NCBI RefSeq assembly: GCF_000384295.1
Contig: NZ_KB913037.1
Coordinates: forward strand, 7,999,533-8,063,532
Length of the DNA: 64,000 nucleotides
Reading direction: 5' to 3'
Source of the DNA: Amycolatopsis balhimycina FH 1894
Lineage (GTDB): Bacteria > Actinomycetota > Actinomycetes > Mycobacteriales > Pseudonocardiaceae
The notes under the pieces are model-generated. The model was given only the letters and a program-made list of their open reading frames with translations. It did not search any database and had not been told where the DNA came from. The first letter of the stretch is position 1; every line of letters starts with the position of its first letter. The translations under genes and the position numbers were made by a program. Positions 38,904 through 48,199 of the stretch are shown piece by piece.

Positions 38904-40207
38904 CGGCGTTCGCGCGGCCGGCCGGGCCGCGCTCGCTGTCCGCCCGGCGCGCGGCGGCTTCCGCGGGATCGGCCGTGCTGCGCGGAATCCTGGACGAAGA
39001 CGGTACCCGGCTGCTCCTGCTGGTGCCCGACCCGCACGCCCGGTTCGCCGGTGTCGAACTGGCCGCGCCGTTCGCCGCTTCGGTGCTCGACGACGGCTAC
39101 GGCGTCTGCAGCTACGTCTTCGCGTGGACGCCTTCGCGTGACCCGCTCAAGGCGTCCGGCGTGCTCGGCGGCTACCTCGAAGGCTTCGGCGACCTGCGGA
39201 TGCGGCCCGACGCGGCGAGCGCGATCCCGCTGGGGGAGCGGACGTGGGCGGTGGTGTGCGACGCCGAATGGCCGTCCGGGACCGTCGCGGAGCTCGCGCC
39301 GCGCGAGGTGCTGCGCGGGCAGCTGGCGGCGCTGGAAGGCCTCGGGCTGGTGCCGTCGGTGGGCATCGAGCACGAGGTCGTGTTCCGCGACCCCGGCGGC
39401 GCGCCGCTCACCGCGCACGGCGTCGACTACGCGGTGGGCGGAACCGAACGCCTGGCGCCGCTGCTGCGCGAGCTGCGGACGGCGCTGGACGACGCGGGGC
39501 TGGGCGTCGAGTCGGCGCGCGCCGAATGCCACCCGGGGCAGTACGAGATCGTGCTGCGCCACCGGGACGCACTGGCCGCGTGCGATGACGTCCTGCTGCA
39601 GCAGCTGATCGTGCGGCGGGTCGCCGCGCGCCACGGCGTCACCGCCGACTACCTGGCCGCGCCGGAGCCGGGGCAGGGCAACTCCGGGCATGTGCACCTG
39701 TCACTGTCCGCAATGGACGGTTCGGAACCCGATCTGCTGGGCGGGTTCCTGGCCGGAGTGCTGCGGGACGCGCGGGCGCTGACGGCGATCTGGGCCCCGA
39801 CGTGGAACGGCTACGTCCGGCTGCGGACCGCGCCGTTCTCGCCCCGCGAGGTCCGCTGGGGCCACGACGACCGGACGGCGTCGGTGCGGGTGGCCGGGCC
39901 GTCGTCGAGCCCCCGCCTGGAGTTCCGCTTCGCGGGCGCCGACGCCCAGCCCCACCTGGTCGTCGCCGCCCTGCTGGCGGCCGGGCGGTTCGGCCTGGAG
40001 GAGGCGCTCGCCCCGCCGGACGCGGGGGTCACGGTGGGTTCGCTGGCGACGTCGCCGTGGGAGGCGCTGCCGCTGCTGGACCGGGCGGGCGAGCTGCTGG
40101 GCAGCGCTGTTGCGGCGCAGCTGGCGGCACTGCTGACCGAAGAGATCGAGTCCGGCCTGGACACGGTCACGGACTGGCAGCGCCACCGCGGCGCCCTCCG
40201 CTCCTGA
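38900..40207 (+). CDS. Glutamine-synthetase-like ligase at the end of the siderophore operon
   Basis: A 435-residue type I glutamine-synthetase-like protein. The N-terminal beta-grasp region covers roughly residues 20-115; the catalytic domain has GIEHEVVFRD, ECHPGQYEIVLRH, GNSGHVHLSLSAMD, and the RLEFRFAGADAQPHLVVAALLAAG block. Relatives include gamma-glutamyl-polyamine synthetases (PuuA, GlnA3) and gamma-glutamylanilide enzymes, which use ATP and glutamate on an amine. Its overlap of four bases with the NIS gene places it in the iron-controlled operon, so a glutamylation (or other carboxylate-amine joining) step of the siderophore is inferred. It is not a housekeeping GS: the usual adenylylation region is absent. 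Confidence 0.87.
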   Translation: MTAFARPAGPRSLSARRAAASAGSAVLRGILDEDGTRLLLLVPDPHARFAGVELAAPFAASVLDDGYGVCSYVFAWTPSRDPLKASGVLGGYLEGFGDLRMRPDAASAIPLGERTWAVVCDAEWPSGTVAELAPREVLRGQLAALEGLGLVPSVGIEHEVVFRDPGGAPLTAHGVDYAVGGTERLAPLLRELRTALDDAGLGVESARAECHPGQYEIVLRHRDALAACDDVLLQQLIVRRVAARHGVTADYLAAPEPGQGNSGHVHLSLSAMDGSEPDLLGGFLAGVLRDARALTAIWAPTWNGYVRLRTAPFSPREVRWGHDDRTASVRVAGPSSSPRLEFRFAGADAQPHLVVAALLAAGRFGLEEALAPPDAGVTVGSLATSPWEALPLLDRAGELLGSAVAAQLAALLTEEIESGLDTVTDWQRHRGALRS

Positions 40208-40211
40208 ACCG

Positions 40212-40272
40212 CAAGTCCGTGAATGGCACATTGAGGGACGTAGAGTCCCTCAATGTGCCATTCACGGACTTG
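40212..40272. repeat. Long inverted repeat (GAATGGCACATTGAGGGAC family), copy 3
   Basis: Arms of 28 bp (CAAGTCCGTGAATGGCACAT onwards) pair perfectly around GTAGA. It separates the convergent siderophore operon and oxidase gene and probably ends both transcripts. Confidence 0.85.
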
Positions 40273-40274
40273 GG

Positions 40275-41663
40275 CTAGGCCGGGCGGATGTTCTGGTTGA
40301 CGTGGAAGATGTTCTCCGGGTCGTACCGGCGTTTGACGGCTGCCAGGCGCTCGTAGTTGCCTCGGTAGGAAGCCCGGACGCGGTCCTGGCCCTCCTCCAT
40401 CATGAAGTTGACGTACGCTCCGCCCGCCGACGTCGGGTGCAGTTCCTCCCAGTAGTCCCGTGTCCACTGTGAGATGGCGTCCGCGTTCTCCGGCGAAGGA
40501 TCGACTCCGACGATCACGCCCGACCAGCCGCCCGAGCGGTGCGGGAACGCCGTCGCGTCCGGTGCCACCCGGCTCGCGGCGCCGTCGATCGGGTACAGGT
40601 GCATCGACGAATGCATCGTCGGCAACGCCTCGCCGTGCTTGAGGTGGATGTCGATCGCCGCGTCGGAGATCTCGTGGAACACGTCCGCGCGCCAGTACCA
40701 CTGCAGCCCGGCGGGGTACAGCGCGTCGAACGCGCCCTGCAGTGCCGTGTACGGCATCTCTTGCAGCCCCACCAGCAGTGGTGAGCCGAAGCCGCGGACC
40801 GGCGCCAGGACCTCGTCCGCCTTGGCGTGCGCGCCGGTGTAGCACCAGACGATGCCGCACGCCTTGCGGCCCCACAGCTCTTCCGGGAACGGCGGCGCGG
40901 GTGGCACGGTCAGCAGGCCGAACCAGCCGTTCAGCTCCTCCGGCAGCGACGGCAGCAGCTCCCGGTACCAGCGCAGCACGTCCGGCGTGCCGGCCAGGTC
41001 GTAGAGCACCGGTCCGGCGATCACCGAGCCGTGCTCGCCGACGTCGTGGCAGCGGAACGTGAACGACGTGACGACGCCGAAGTTGCCGCCGCCGCCGCGC
41101 AGCGCCCAGAACAGGTCGGGGTGCGAAGACTCCGAAGCCTGCACGAACGAGCCGTCCGCGAGGACGACGTCCGCGCCGAGCAGGTTGTCGACGGTCAGGC
41201 CGAAGCGGCGGGCCAGGTAGCCGATGCCGCCGCCGAGGGTCAGGCCCGCGACGCCCGTCGAAGCGACGATGCCCGACGGCGTCGCCATGCCGAACGCGAC
41301 CGTCGCGTGGTCGACGTCGCCCCAGGTGCAGCCGGCGTCGGCGCGGACGGTGTGGTGCACCGGGTCGACCGTCGTGCTGCGCAGCCCGGACAGGTCGATG
41401 ACCAGCGCGCCGTCGGCGACGCCGAGGCCGCCCGCGTTGTGGCCGCCGCCGCGCACGGCGAGGTCGAGGCCCTGTTCGCGGCCGTAGCGGACGCAGGCGA
41501 CGACGTCGGCGGCGTCGCGGCAGTAGGCGATCGCCGCCGGCCGCTTGTCGATCATGGCGTTGTAGACGGCGCGGGCTTCGTCGTAGCCCGGGTCCGCCGG
41601 CGTGACGAGGGTGCCGCGCAGGGTGGCGGCCAAAGGTTCGTGCGGCAACGCGGTGGTGGTCAT
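40275..41663 (-). CDS. FAD-linked oxidase of the berberine-bridge (BBE) family
   Basis: A 462-residue flavoenzyme of the FAD_binding_4/BBE type. The two cofactor-attachment residues are visible: histidine in VRGGGHNAGGLG and cysteine in RADAGCTWGDVDHAT, so the FAD may be bicovalently held. The C-terminal BBE domain has RRYDPENIFHVNQNIRP. Such enzymes oxidise sugars or secondary-metabolite alcohols and amines. Start at ATG 41,663. It is followed by a large SARP regulator in the same direction (73 bases away), which may control it. Confidence 0.9.
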   Translation of the reverse strand: MTTTALPHEPLAATLRGTLVTPADPGYDEARAVYNAMIDKRPAAIAYCRDAADVVACVRYGREQGLDLAVRGGGHNAGGLGVADGALVIDLSGLRSTTVDPVHHTVRADAGCTWGDVDHATVAFGMATPSGIVASTGVAGLTLGGGIGYLARRFGLTVDNLLGADVVLADGSFVQASESSHPDLFWALRGGGGNFGVVTSFTFRCHDVGEHGSVIAGPVLYDLAGTPDVLRWYRELLPSLPEELNGWFGLLTVPPAPPFPEELWGRKACGIVWCYTGAHAKADEVLAPVRGFGSPLLVGLQEMPYTALQGAFDALYPAGLQWYWRADVFHEISDAAIDIHLKHGEALPTMHSSMHLYPIDGAASRVAPDATAFPHRSGGWSGVIVGVDPSPENADAISQWTRDYWEELHPTSAGGAYVNFMMEEGQDRVRASYRGNYERLAAVKRRYDPENIFHVNQNIRPA

Positions 41664-41736
41664 GGGTGGGCCCCTCTCGGATTTTCCGGTTCGAGGCGAA
41701 CGTAGGCACCGGGCGTTCGCGAAGCGTTCGGTCCGT

Positions 41737-44721
41737 TCAGGACGGTTCGGAGACGGCCAGATCCGCCTCGCAGCGCCGCAGCAGGGCGACGCTGCCCTGG
41801 GCGCGGGCCAGCTCCGCGGCGGCCAGCAGGCGGGGGCCCGGGTCGGCGTCGTGCGCGGCCCGCAGCCGCAGCACCTCCGGCAGCCACCAGCGGTCGTCGC
41901 GGGCCTCCCCGGCGGCGAGCGCCGCGTCGAGCGTCGCGCGGGCCGCGCCGGGTGCCGACAGCTCGGCCACCAGCGTCAGCCAGTACGGCATCCGGGCGAA
42001 CGCTCCCTCGGCCTTGAGGTGCGCGACGCCCGCCTGGGTGGCGGCCAGTCCCGCCGCGCCGCCGCGTGCCCAGCCGCCCAGCACCAGCGCCCACTCCCGG
42101 TAGTAGGCGAACCCGTACCGGTCGCACAGGCCGCGCAGCTCCGCCACGGTCGCCGACAGCGCCGCCCGGTCGCGGCGCAGCTGGTGGGTGATCCCGGCGT
42201 AGGCCAGCGCGATGGTCAGGCTGTACGGGTGCCCGGCCGCGCGAGCCCGCTCGACGGCTTCGGCGCTGCTCGCCACGGCCGCGTCGTCGTGGCCGAGCAG
42301 CCAGTGCGCGTGGGCCGCCCAGGCCGGCCCGTGGATGTCGGGCCGGGTGCCGATCGGCCAGGTCGACGCGCCCCGCGTGCGCTCGGCCCCCAGCTCGAAG
42401 TGCCGCAGCCCCTCGGCCGGGCGGCCCAGGCTCACCGACGAGCCCGCGACGATGAAGTGCGCCGAGCCGCTCAGCGCCGGGCTCGTCCCGGGGGCGAGCA
42501 GCGAGAGCGCGCGTTCGGCCGACTCGTGCGCCTGCGCGGTCCGGCCCCGGACGAACTGGGACGACCACAGCTCCAGCAGCGCGGTCAGCGCGGAATCCTG
42601 GCTGTCCAGCGATTCCGCGAGTGCGAGCGACTGCTCCAGGGTGCGGTGCAGCTCGGGGGAGGCGTAGCCCTGGTGGGCGTTGAGCGGCCCGGCGAGCGCT
42701 TCGAGGACGGCGAGCTCGGCGCGGTCGCGGTTGCCGCTCGGCGGCCGGGTGCGCACGAGCGCGAGCGCTTCCTTCAGCAGCCGGATCGCTTCGGCGTGGG
42801 CGAACGTCCGCGTGGCGACGGCTGCGGCCCGCCGGTAGTGCTCGACCGCGCGGTCCGGGCGGCCGCCGCGGGCGTACTGCTCGGCCAGCTGCGCGGCCAC
42901 GGCGTCGGGGTCGCCGGCGTGCAGCAGCTCGATGCCCTGCGCCAGCCGCCGGTGCAGCAGCCACCGGCGCGGCGGGCTGACCTGCTGGTAGGCGGCGTCG
43001 CGCAGCAGGTCGTGGGTGAAGTCGTAGCCGCCGCCGACCTCGCGCAGGATCCGGCGCCGCCACAGCTCGTCGACCGCGTCGACGACGGTGTCCGCGTCGA
43101 GGTCGCTGGCTTCGGCGAGCAGTTCCAGGGTGAAGTCCCGGCCGGCCGCGGCGGCGAGCCCGGCGACCTCGCGGGCCGCCGGGCCGGGCTGTTCGAGCCG
43201 GGCCCGCAGCACTCCGGTCAGCCGGCCGGCCGGTGGGGAAGCGCTGGTGCGCAGGGCTTCCACGACGTACAGCGGGAACCCGCCGGTGGCCGCGTGCAGC
43301 AGCGTCCGGTCCGGTTCGGACAGCGGGCGGCCGGCGACCGCTTCGCCGAGCTGAGCCGTGCCGTCGGCGTCGAAGGGACGCAGGGGGAGTTCGGTCAGCT
43401 TGCCGTCCTCGCGCAGCTGGGTGATCCAGGCGCCGGCGCCGGCCTCGCCTTCGCGGAGGGTCACGGCGACCAGCAGGGGCGCGTCCGGCGCGAGACCGAG
43501 GCAGAAAGTGACGAACGCGCTCGTTTCTTCGTCACACCACTGCGCGTTGTCGAGGACGAGCAGGACAGGGCGTTCGCCGGCGGTGAGTGCGCGGGCCAGC
43601 CCTTCGAAGAACCGCAGGCGCTGCCACGCGTCGACCATCGGGTGCCCGCCCGCGACCGGCCGCGCGGCCGGCAGCAGCCGGTCGACTTCGGCGCGCCACA
43701 CCGGGTCCAGGGCGGCCGCGGCCCGCTGGACGGCCGGGGTGCGCAGCCACTCGGCCACCGGCGCCAGCGGGAGCTGCCCGGCCGAGCCGAAGCAGCGGCC
43801 GGTGGCCACCACGGCGCCTTCCGCGCGAGCCAGCCCGGCGAACTCGGTGACCAGCCGCGTCTTGCCGACCCCGGCGTCCCCGCGGACGAGGACGACGCCG
43901 GCGTGGCCCGCCGCGGCCGCGCGCCACGCTTCGCCGAGCCGCGCCAGTTCGGCGGCCCGGCCGACGAGCCCGGGCGCCGCCGCCCGCCCGACCTCGGGGC
44001 CGGGCCGGGCGAGCAGCCGCTGCAGTGCCGCGCGCGTCGGCTCCGCGGGCACGACCCCGAGCTCGCGTTCGAGGACCGACGCGCACCGGTGGTACGTGCT
44101 CATCGCGCCCGCCCGGTCCCCGGCGTCGGCCTGCAGCCGCATCAGCGTCCGGTAGCCGGTTTCCTCCAGCGGGCGCAGCCGGATCCGGCGGCGCGCGGCG
44201 GCGAGCGCGGCGGCGCTGTCGCCCGACGGCGTCCGGCAGATCAGGTCGCACAGTTCGACGCACTGGCGGTCGAGCTCGGCGCGGGCCGCCAGGACCCAGT
44301 CGTCGGCCAGGCCCGGCAGCAGCTCGCCGCGGTAGGCGGCCAGCGCGGCGTGGGCGTGGGTGAGCACGCCCCGCGCGTCCCCGGTGGCCAGCGCGGCCCG
44401 GCGGGCGGCGTCGAACTCCCGCACGTCCACCCGGCTCGACGGCGTGTCGCGCCAGCACAGGTCGCGCCCGGTGACGGCCAGCGACGGCTGCTCGCCCAGC
44501 ACGTGGCGCAGCTGGTGGAGTTCGCGGCGCAGGTTGGTCAGCGCCTGCGCGTCGGTGGAATCGGGCCAGAACAGCCCGGCGATGAGGCGGCGGGGCTGCG
44601 CCAGGCCGGCGTGCACGACGAGGTAGGCCACCAGCGCGACCGACCGCGGCGACCGCGTCAGCACGGCGCCGGTCGCGTCGTCGGCGATCACCTGCTCGCC
44701 CAGCAGCGAAACCCGCAGCAC
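41737..44721 (-). CDS. Large SARP-type regulator (BTAD, NB-ARC-like ATPase, TPR)
   Basis: A 994-residue regulator. Residues 1-95 are the OmpR-like DNA-binding domain (MLRVSLLGEQVI ... LVAYLVVHAGLAQPRRLIAGLFWPD), 100-240 the bacterial transcriptional activation domain, 250-540 an AAA/NB-ARC-like ATPase with Walker A GDAGVGKT (281-288) and Walker B LLVLDNAQWCD, and the rest helical TPR-like repeats. AfsR/DnrI-type large SARPs switch on nearby biosynthetic genes. The obvious target, the BBE oxidase gene, lies downstream on the same strand. No cluster of synthases is present here. GTG/ATG start at 44,721. Confidence 0.9.
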   Translation of the reverse strand: MLRVSLLGEQVIADDATGAVLTRSPRSVALVAYLVVHAGLAQPRRLIAGLFWPDSTDAQALTNLRRELHQLRHVLGEQPSLAVTGRDLCWRDTPSSRVDVREFDAARRAALATGDARGVLTHAHAALAAYRGELLPGLADDWVLAARAELDRQCVELCDLICRTPSGDSAAALAAARRRIRLRPLEETGYRTLMRLQADAGDRAGAMSTYHRCASVLERELGVVPAEPTRAALQRLLARPGPEVGRAAAPGLVGRAAELARLGEAWRAAAAGHAGVVLVRGDAGVGKTRLVTEFAGLARAEGAVVATGRCFGSAGQLPLAPVAEWLRTPAVQRAAAALDPVWRAEVDRLLPAARPVAGGHPMVDAWQRLRFFEGLARALTAGERPVLLVLDNAQWCDEETSAFVTFCLGLAPDAPLLVAVTLREGEAGAGAWITQLREDGKLTELPLRPFDADGTAQLGEAVAGRPLSEPDRTLLHAATGGFPLYVVEALRTSASPPAGRLTGVLRARLEQPGPAAREVAGLAAAAGRDFTLELLAEASDLDADTVVDAVDELWRRRILREVGGGYDFTHDLLRDAAYQQVSPPRRWLLHRRLAQGIELLHAGDPDAVAAQLAEQYARGGRPDRAVEHYRRAAAVATRTFAHAEAIRLLKEALALVRTRPPSGNRDRAELAVLEALAGPLNAHQGYASPELHRTLEQSLALAESLDSQDSALTALLELWSSQFVRGRTAQAHESAERALSLLAPGTSPALSGSAHFIVAGSSVSLGRPAEGLRHFELGAERTRGASTWPIGTRPDIHGPAWAAHAHWLLGHDDAAVASSAEAVERARAAGHPYSLTIALAYAGITHQLRRDRAALSATVAELRGLCDRYGFAYYREWALVLGGWARGGAAGLAATQAGVAHLKAEGAFARMPYWLTLVAELSAPGAARATLDAALAAGEARDDRWWLPEVLRLRAAHDADPGPRLLAAAELARAQGSVALLRRCEADLAVSEPS

Positions 44722-44811
44722 CCGGTCACGCTAGCCCCGTGACGGGTTCGCGCGCGGATCTTCACCGGTGAGGGGTTGCGCCGGGGCCGCCGGGTGCGCA
44801 GGCTCGACGTC

Positions 44812-46221
44812 GTGAGCGAGCACGAGTACGACCTCATCGTCATCGGTTCGGGCCCCGGCGGACAGAAGGCCGCGATCGCCGCGGCGAAGCTCGGCAAGCG
44901 GGTGGCGGTCGTCGACCGGCACGACATGGTCGGCGGGGTGTGCGTCAACACCGGCACGATCCCGTCCAAGACACTGCGCGAAGCAGTGCTTTACCTGACC
45001 GGCATGAACCAGCGCGAGCTGTACGGCGCGAGCTACCGCGTCAAGCAGGACATCACCATCGCCGACCTGCTGGCGCGCACCCAGCACGTGGTCGGGCGCG
45101 AGGTCCAGGTCGTGCGCGCGCAGCTGCTGCGCAACCACGTCGACCTGATCGCCGGCACCGGCTCGTTCGCCGACCCGCACACCGTCGTCATCGAGGGCCG
45201 CCACCGCGGCGACCGGCGGACGCTGTCCGCGGACTTCGTCGTGATCGCCACCGGGACCCGGCCCGCGCGGCCGAAGCAGGTCGACTTCGACGCCGCGCGC
45301 GTGCTCGACTCCGACGAGATCCTGCGGCTCGAGCAGATCCCGTCGACGCTGGTCGTGGTCGGCGCCGGGGTGATCGGGATCGAGTACGCGTCGATGTTCG
45401 CCGCGCTCGGCTCGCGGGTCACCGTCGTCGAGCAGCGCGACAACATGCTGGACTTCTGCGACCCCGAGATCGTCGAGTCGCTCAAGTTCCAGCTGCGCGA
45501 CCTCGGCGTCACGTTCCGCTTCGGGGAGAAGGTCGCCGACGTCGCGGTGTCCGACGACGCGACCATCACGACCCTGGTCAGCGGCAAGCGCATCCCGGCC
45601 GACGGCGTCATGTACTCGGCGGGCCGCCAGGGCATGACCGGCGACCTCGCCCTGGAGCTGGCGGGCCTGGCGGCGGACGAGCGCGGCAGGCTCGTCGTCG
45701 ACGAGCACTACCGCACCGAGGTGCCGCACATCTACGCGGTCGGCGACGTGATCGGCTTCCCGGCCCTGGCGGCGACGTCGATGGACCAGGGCAGGCTCGC
45801 GGCGTACCACGCGTTCGGCGAGCCGGCGAACGGGCTGGGCGCGCTGCAGCCGATCGGCATCTACACGATCCCGGAGATCTCCTACGTCGGCGCGACGGAG
45901 GCCCAGCTGACGTCGTCGTCGGTGCCGTACGAGGTCGGCATCGCCCGCTACCGGGAGCTGGCGCGCGGCCAGATCACCGGCGACAGCTACGGCATGCTCA
46001 AGCTGCTGGTGTCCACGGCGGACCGGAAACTGCTGGGCGTGCACGTGTTCGGCACGGGCGCGACCGACCTGGTCCACATCGGACAGGCGGTGATGGGCTG
46101 CGGCGGCACGGTCGACTACCTCGTCGACGCGGTGTTCAACTACCCGACCCTGTCGGAGGCGTACAAGGTCGCGGCCCTGGACGCGACCAACAAGATCCGC
46201 GCACTGGACCGCTTCTCCTGA
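44812..46221 (+). CDS. sthA: Soluble pyridine nucleotide transhydrogenase
   Basis: A 469-residue flavoprotein of the dihydrolipoamide-dehydrogenase fold. FAD motif [17 protein letters not shown]; the disulfide motif is replaced by [17 protein letters not shown], with a single cysteine, as in SthA, which therefore has no redox disulfide. The NAD motif is [20 protein letters not shown] and the second FAD motif [15 protein letters not shown]. It moves electrons between NADH and NADPH. The GTG at 44,812 is chosen; the open frame upstream reads as low-complexity arginine. Divergent from the SARP regulator. Confidence 0.93.
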   Translation: MSEHEYDLIVIGSGPGGQKAAIAAAKLGKRVAVVDRHDMVGGVCVNTGTIPSKTLREAVLYLTGMNQRELYGASYRVKQDITIADLLARTQHVVGREVQVVRAQLLRNHVDLIAGTGSFADPHTVVIEGRHRGDRRTLSADFVVIATGTRPARPKQVDFDAARVLDSDEILRLEQIPSTLVVVGAGVIGIEYASMFAALGSRVTVVEQRDNMLDFCDPEIVESLKFQLRDLGVTFRFGEKVADVAVSDDATITTLVSGKRIPADGVMYSAGRQGMTGDLALELAGLAADERGRLVVDEHYRTEVPHIYAVGDVIGFPALAATSMDQGRLAAYHAFGEPANGLGALQPIGIYTIPEISYVGATEAQLTSSSVPYEVGIARYRELARGQITGDSYGMLKLLVSTADRKLLGVHVFGTGATDLVHIGQAVMGCGGTVDYLVDAVFNYPTLSEAYKVAALDATNKIRALDRFS

Positions 46222-46285
46222 GCCGCCTCAGGAGTCACACCGGCACCACGTGATCCGCTTGCCCCGAACCGGTTTGACACTCGCT

Positions 46286-46301
46286 TAGAACATATGTTCG
46301 A
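46286..46301. promoter_or_regulatory. LexA (SOS) box
   Basis: TAGAACATATGTTCGA fits the actinobacterial LexA operator TCGAACRNRTGTTCGA apart from two end bases and holds a perfect GAAC-N4-GTTC palindrome. It lies nine bases before the GTG of the radical SAM gene, after a TTGACA (46,274-46,279). Confidence 0.8.
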
Positions 46302-46309
46302 CTGGCGCC

Positions 46310-48199
46310 GTGCGATGGGATCGGCAGCGAGCAGGGGAGGGTGAGCCGGCACTGCCCGGGCTGGAGGGCCTGGTGCGGTCGGTGCGGTCACCGGAATTCG
46401 ACGGCGTCACCTTTCACGAGGTGCACGCCCGGTCGGTGCTGAACAAGGTGCCCGCGGGGTCCGGGGTGCCGTTCGGCTGGACCGTCAACCCCTACCGCGG
46501 CTGCTCCCACGCCTGCACGTACTGCCTCGAAGGCGGCACCCGGATCCTGCTCGCGGACGGCCGCACGAAGGCGCTGGCCGAGCTGAAGGTCGGCGAAGAG
46601 ATCTACGGTACCCGCGGCCACGGCGCGTCCCGGCGGCTGGTGCCCACCCGGGTCCTCGCCCACTGGACGACCCTGCGCGACGCCTACCGCGTCACCCTGG
46701 AAGACGGCACCCGGCTCGTCGCCGGCGGCGACCACCGGTTCCTCACGGCCAAGGGCTGGAAGCACGTCACCGGCAGCAAGTTCGGCGCCGCGCAGCGGCC
46801 GCACCTGGAACCCGGCACCGAGCTGATCGGCGTCGGCCGGTTCGAGCCGACACCGGACGAGACGCTCGGGTACCGGGCGGGCTACCTGTGCGGGATGCTG
46901 CGCTCCGGCGGGTTCGCGGCCGAGACCGACGCCGCGGCACGCGCGCTCGGGTACCTGCCGGACTTCGGCGCGTCGGTCGCGTTCCTCCAGGTCCCCGCCG
47001 AACCGGACGCGCACTGGCAGCGCGGGTTCCTGGCCGGCGTCTTCGACCTCGCGGGCGGCTACGGCCGCGGGCAGCTCGCCGTGGCGCACGACGAGCCCGA
47101 GATCGCCGACGCGTTCGTCGCCGCGCTCGCCCGCTTCGGCTTCGCCCACCAGCTCGACGAGGTCCCGAAGTTCCCGACCCGCCAGGAGATCCGGCTGCTC
47201 GGCGGCGTCGGCGAGGTGCTGCGGTTCCTGCACGTGAGCAACCCCGCGGTGGGCTGGAAGCGGTCCCTCGACGGCGCGGTGATCGGCGCGAGCCGCCGTC
47301 GCGTGGCGGCGATCGAGCCGCTCGGCCTGCAGCTGCCGCTGTACGACATCACCACCGGCACCGGCGACTTCGTGGCCGACGGCATGGTGTCCCACAACTG
47401 CTTCGCCCGGAACACCCACACCTACCTCGACTTCGACGCCGGCCGCGACTTCGACACCCAGGTGGTCGTGAAGATCAACGCCCCGCAGGTGCTGGCGGCG
47501 CAGCTGAAGAAGCCGTCGTGGCGGCGCGAGCACGTCGCGATGGGCACCAACACCGATCCGTACCAGCGCGCCGAGGGACGCTACCGGCTGATGCCGGGGA
47601 TCATCACGGCGCTGGCCCGCTCGGGGACGCCGTTGTCGGTGCTGACGAAGGGCACGGTGCTGGCGCGGGACCTGCCGCTGCTCCAGGACGTCGCCCGCGA
47701 CGTGCCGGTGAGTCTCGCGGTGTCGATCGCGCTCCTCGACGACGAGCTGCAGCACCGTCTCGAACCCGGGACGCCGAGCCCGCGGGCGCGGCTGGAGCTG
47801 GTGCGCAAGGCCCGCGAGGCCGGGTTGCCCTGCTCGGTGCTCGTGGCGCCGGTGCTGCCGTACCTGACCGATTCGCCCGAGGCCCTCGACGCGCTGTTCG
47901 CGCGGCTCGCCGACGCCGGCGCGTCGAGCGTCACGGCGTTCGCGCTGCACCTGCGGCCCGGCGCCCGCGAGTGGTTCGGCCGCTGGCTGGCCGGTGCCTA
48001 CCCGGCGCTCGTCCCGCGGTACCGGGAGCTGTACGCGCGCGGAAGTTACGTCCGGAAGGAGTACCGGGAGCAGCTGGCGGAACGGGTCGGGCCGTTGCTG
48101 CGGCGGCACGGCCTGGCACCCCAGGCCGGTTTCGCATCGCGCGGTCCCCAGCTGCCCGCGGCCGAGGCCGCTCCCGTGGAGCAGCTGCGCCTGCTCTGA
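46310..48199 (+). CDS. Rv2578c-family radical SAM protein interrupted by an intein
   Basis: A 629-residue precursor; without the intein the mature enzyme is 337 residues. The Fe-S motif is C65-x3-C69-x2-C, read GCSHACTYC, and the extein resumes CFARNTHTYLDFDAGRDF. Later blocks (VAMGTNTDPYQRAEGRYRLM, LSVLTKGTVLARDLPLL, FALHLRPGAREWF) match the SplB-like Rv2578c family. Members are induced by DNA damage in mycobacteria; a role in repair is suspected, not shown. A LexA box lies nine bases before the GTG, supporting SOS control here. Until the intein splices, the third cluster cysteine is missing, so the enzyme cannot form its iron-sulfur centre. Confidence 0.92.
   Translation: MRWDRQRAGEGEPALPGLEGLVRSVRSPEFDGVTFHEVHARSVLNKVPAGSGVPFGWTVNPYRGCSHACTYCLEGGTRILLADGRTKALAELKVGEEIYGTRGHGASRRLVPTRVLAHWTTLRDAYRVTLEDGTRLVAGGDHRFLTAKGWKHVTGSKFGAAQRPHLEPGTELIGVGRFEPTPDETLGYRAGYLCGMLRSGGFAAETDAAARALGYLPDFGASVAFLQVPAEPDAHWQRGFLAGVFDLAGGYGRGQLAVAHDEPEIADAFVAALARFGFAHQLDEVPKFPTRQEIRLLGGVGEVLRFLHVSNPAVGWKRSLDGAVIGASRRRVAAIEPLGLQLPLYDITTGTGDFVADGMVSHNCFARNTHTYLDFDAGRDFDTQVVVKINAPQVLAAQLKKPSWRREHVAMGTNTDPYQRAEGRYRLMPGIITALARSGTPLSVLTKGTVLARDLPLLQDVARDVPVSLAVSIALLDDELQHRLEPGTPSPRARLELVRKAREAGLPCSVLVAPVLPYLTDSPEALDALFARLADAGASSVTAFALHLRPGAREWFGRWLAGAYPALVPRYRELYARGSYVRKEYREQLAERVGPLLRRHGLAPQAGFASRGPQLPAAEAAPVEQLRLL
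46523..47398 (+). other. Intein (292 residues) in the radical SAM protein
   Basis: The intein begins with C (CLEGGTRILLADGRTKALAELKVG, Hint block A) and ends GMVSHN followed by extein Cys. Block B is GTRLVAGGDHRFLTAKG; block F is LYDITTGTGDFVADGMVSHN, with the penultimate His and last Asn. Between them is a shrunken DOD homing-endonuclease region: LGYRAGYLCGMLRSGG and WQRGFLAGVFDLAGGY are its two helices, but the acidic residues expected after the glycines (GDG, DADG) are not there. Splicing should work; cutting probably does not. Confidence 0.88.

Noticed and set aside
38900..40207. Housekeeping glutamine synthetase (glnA)
   Set aside because: Sequence motifs are of the polyamine/amine-glutamylating branch, and it sits inside an iron-controlled operon.
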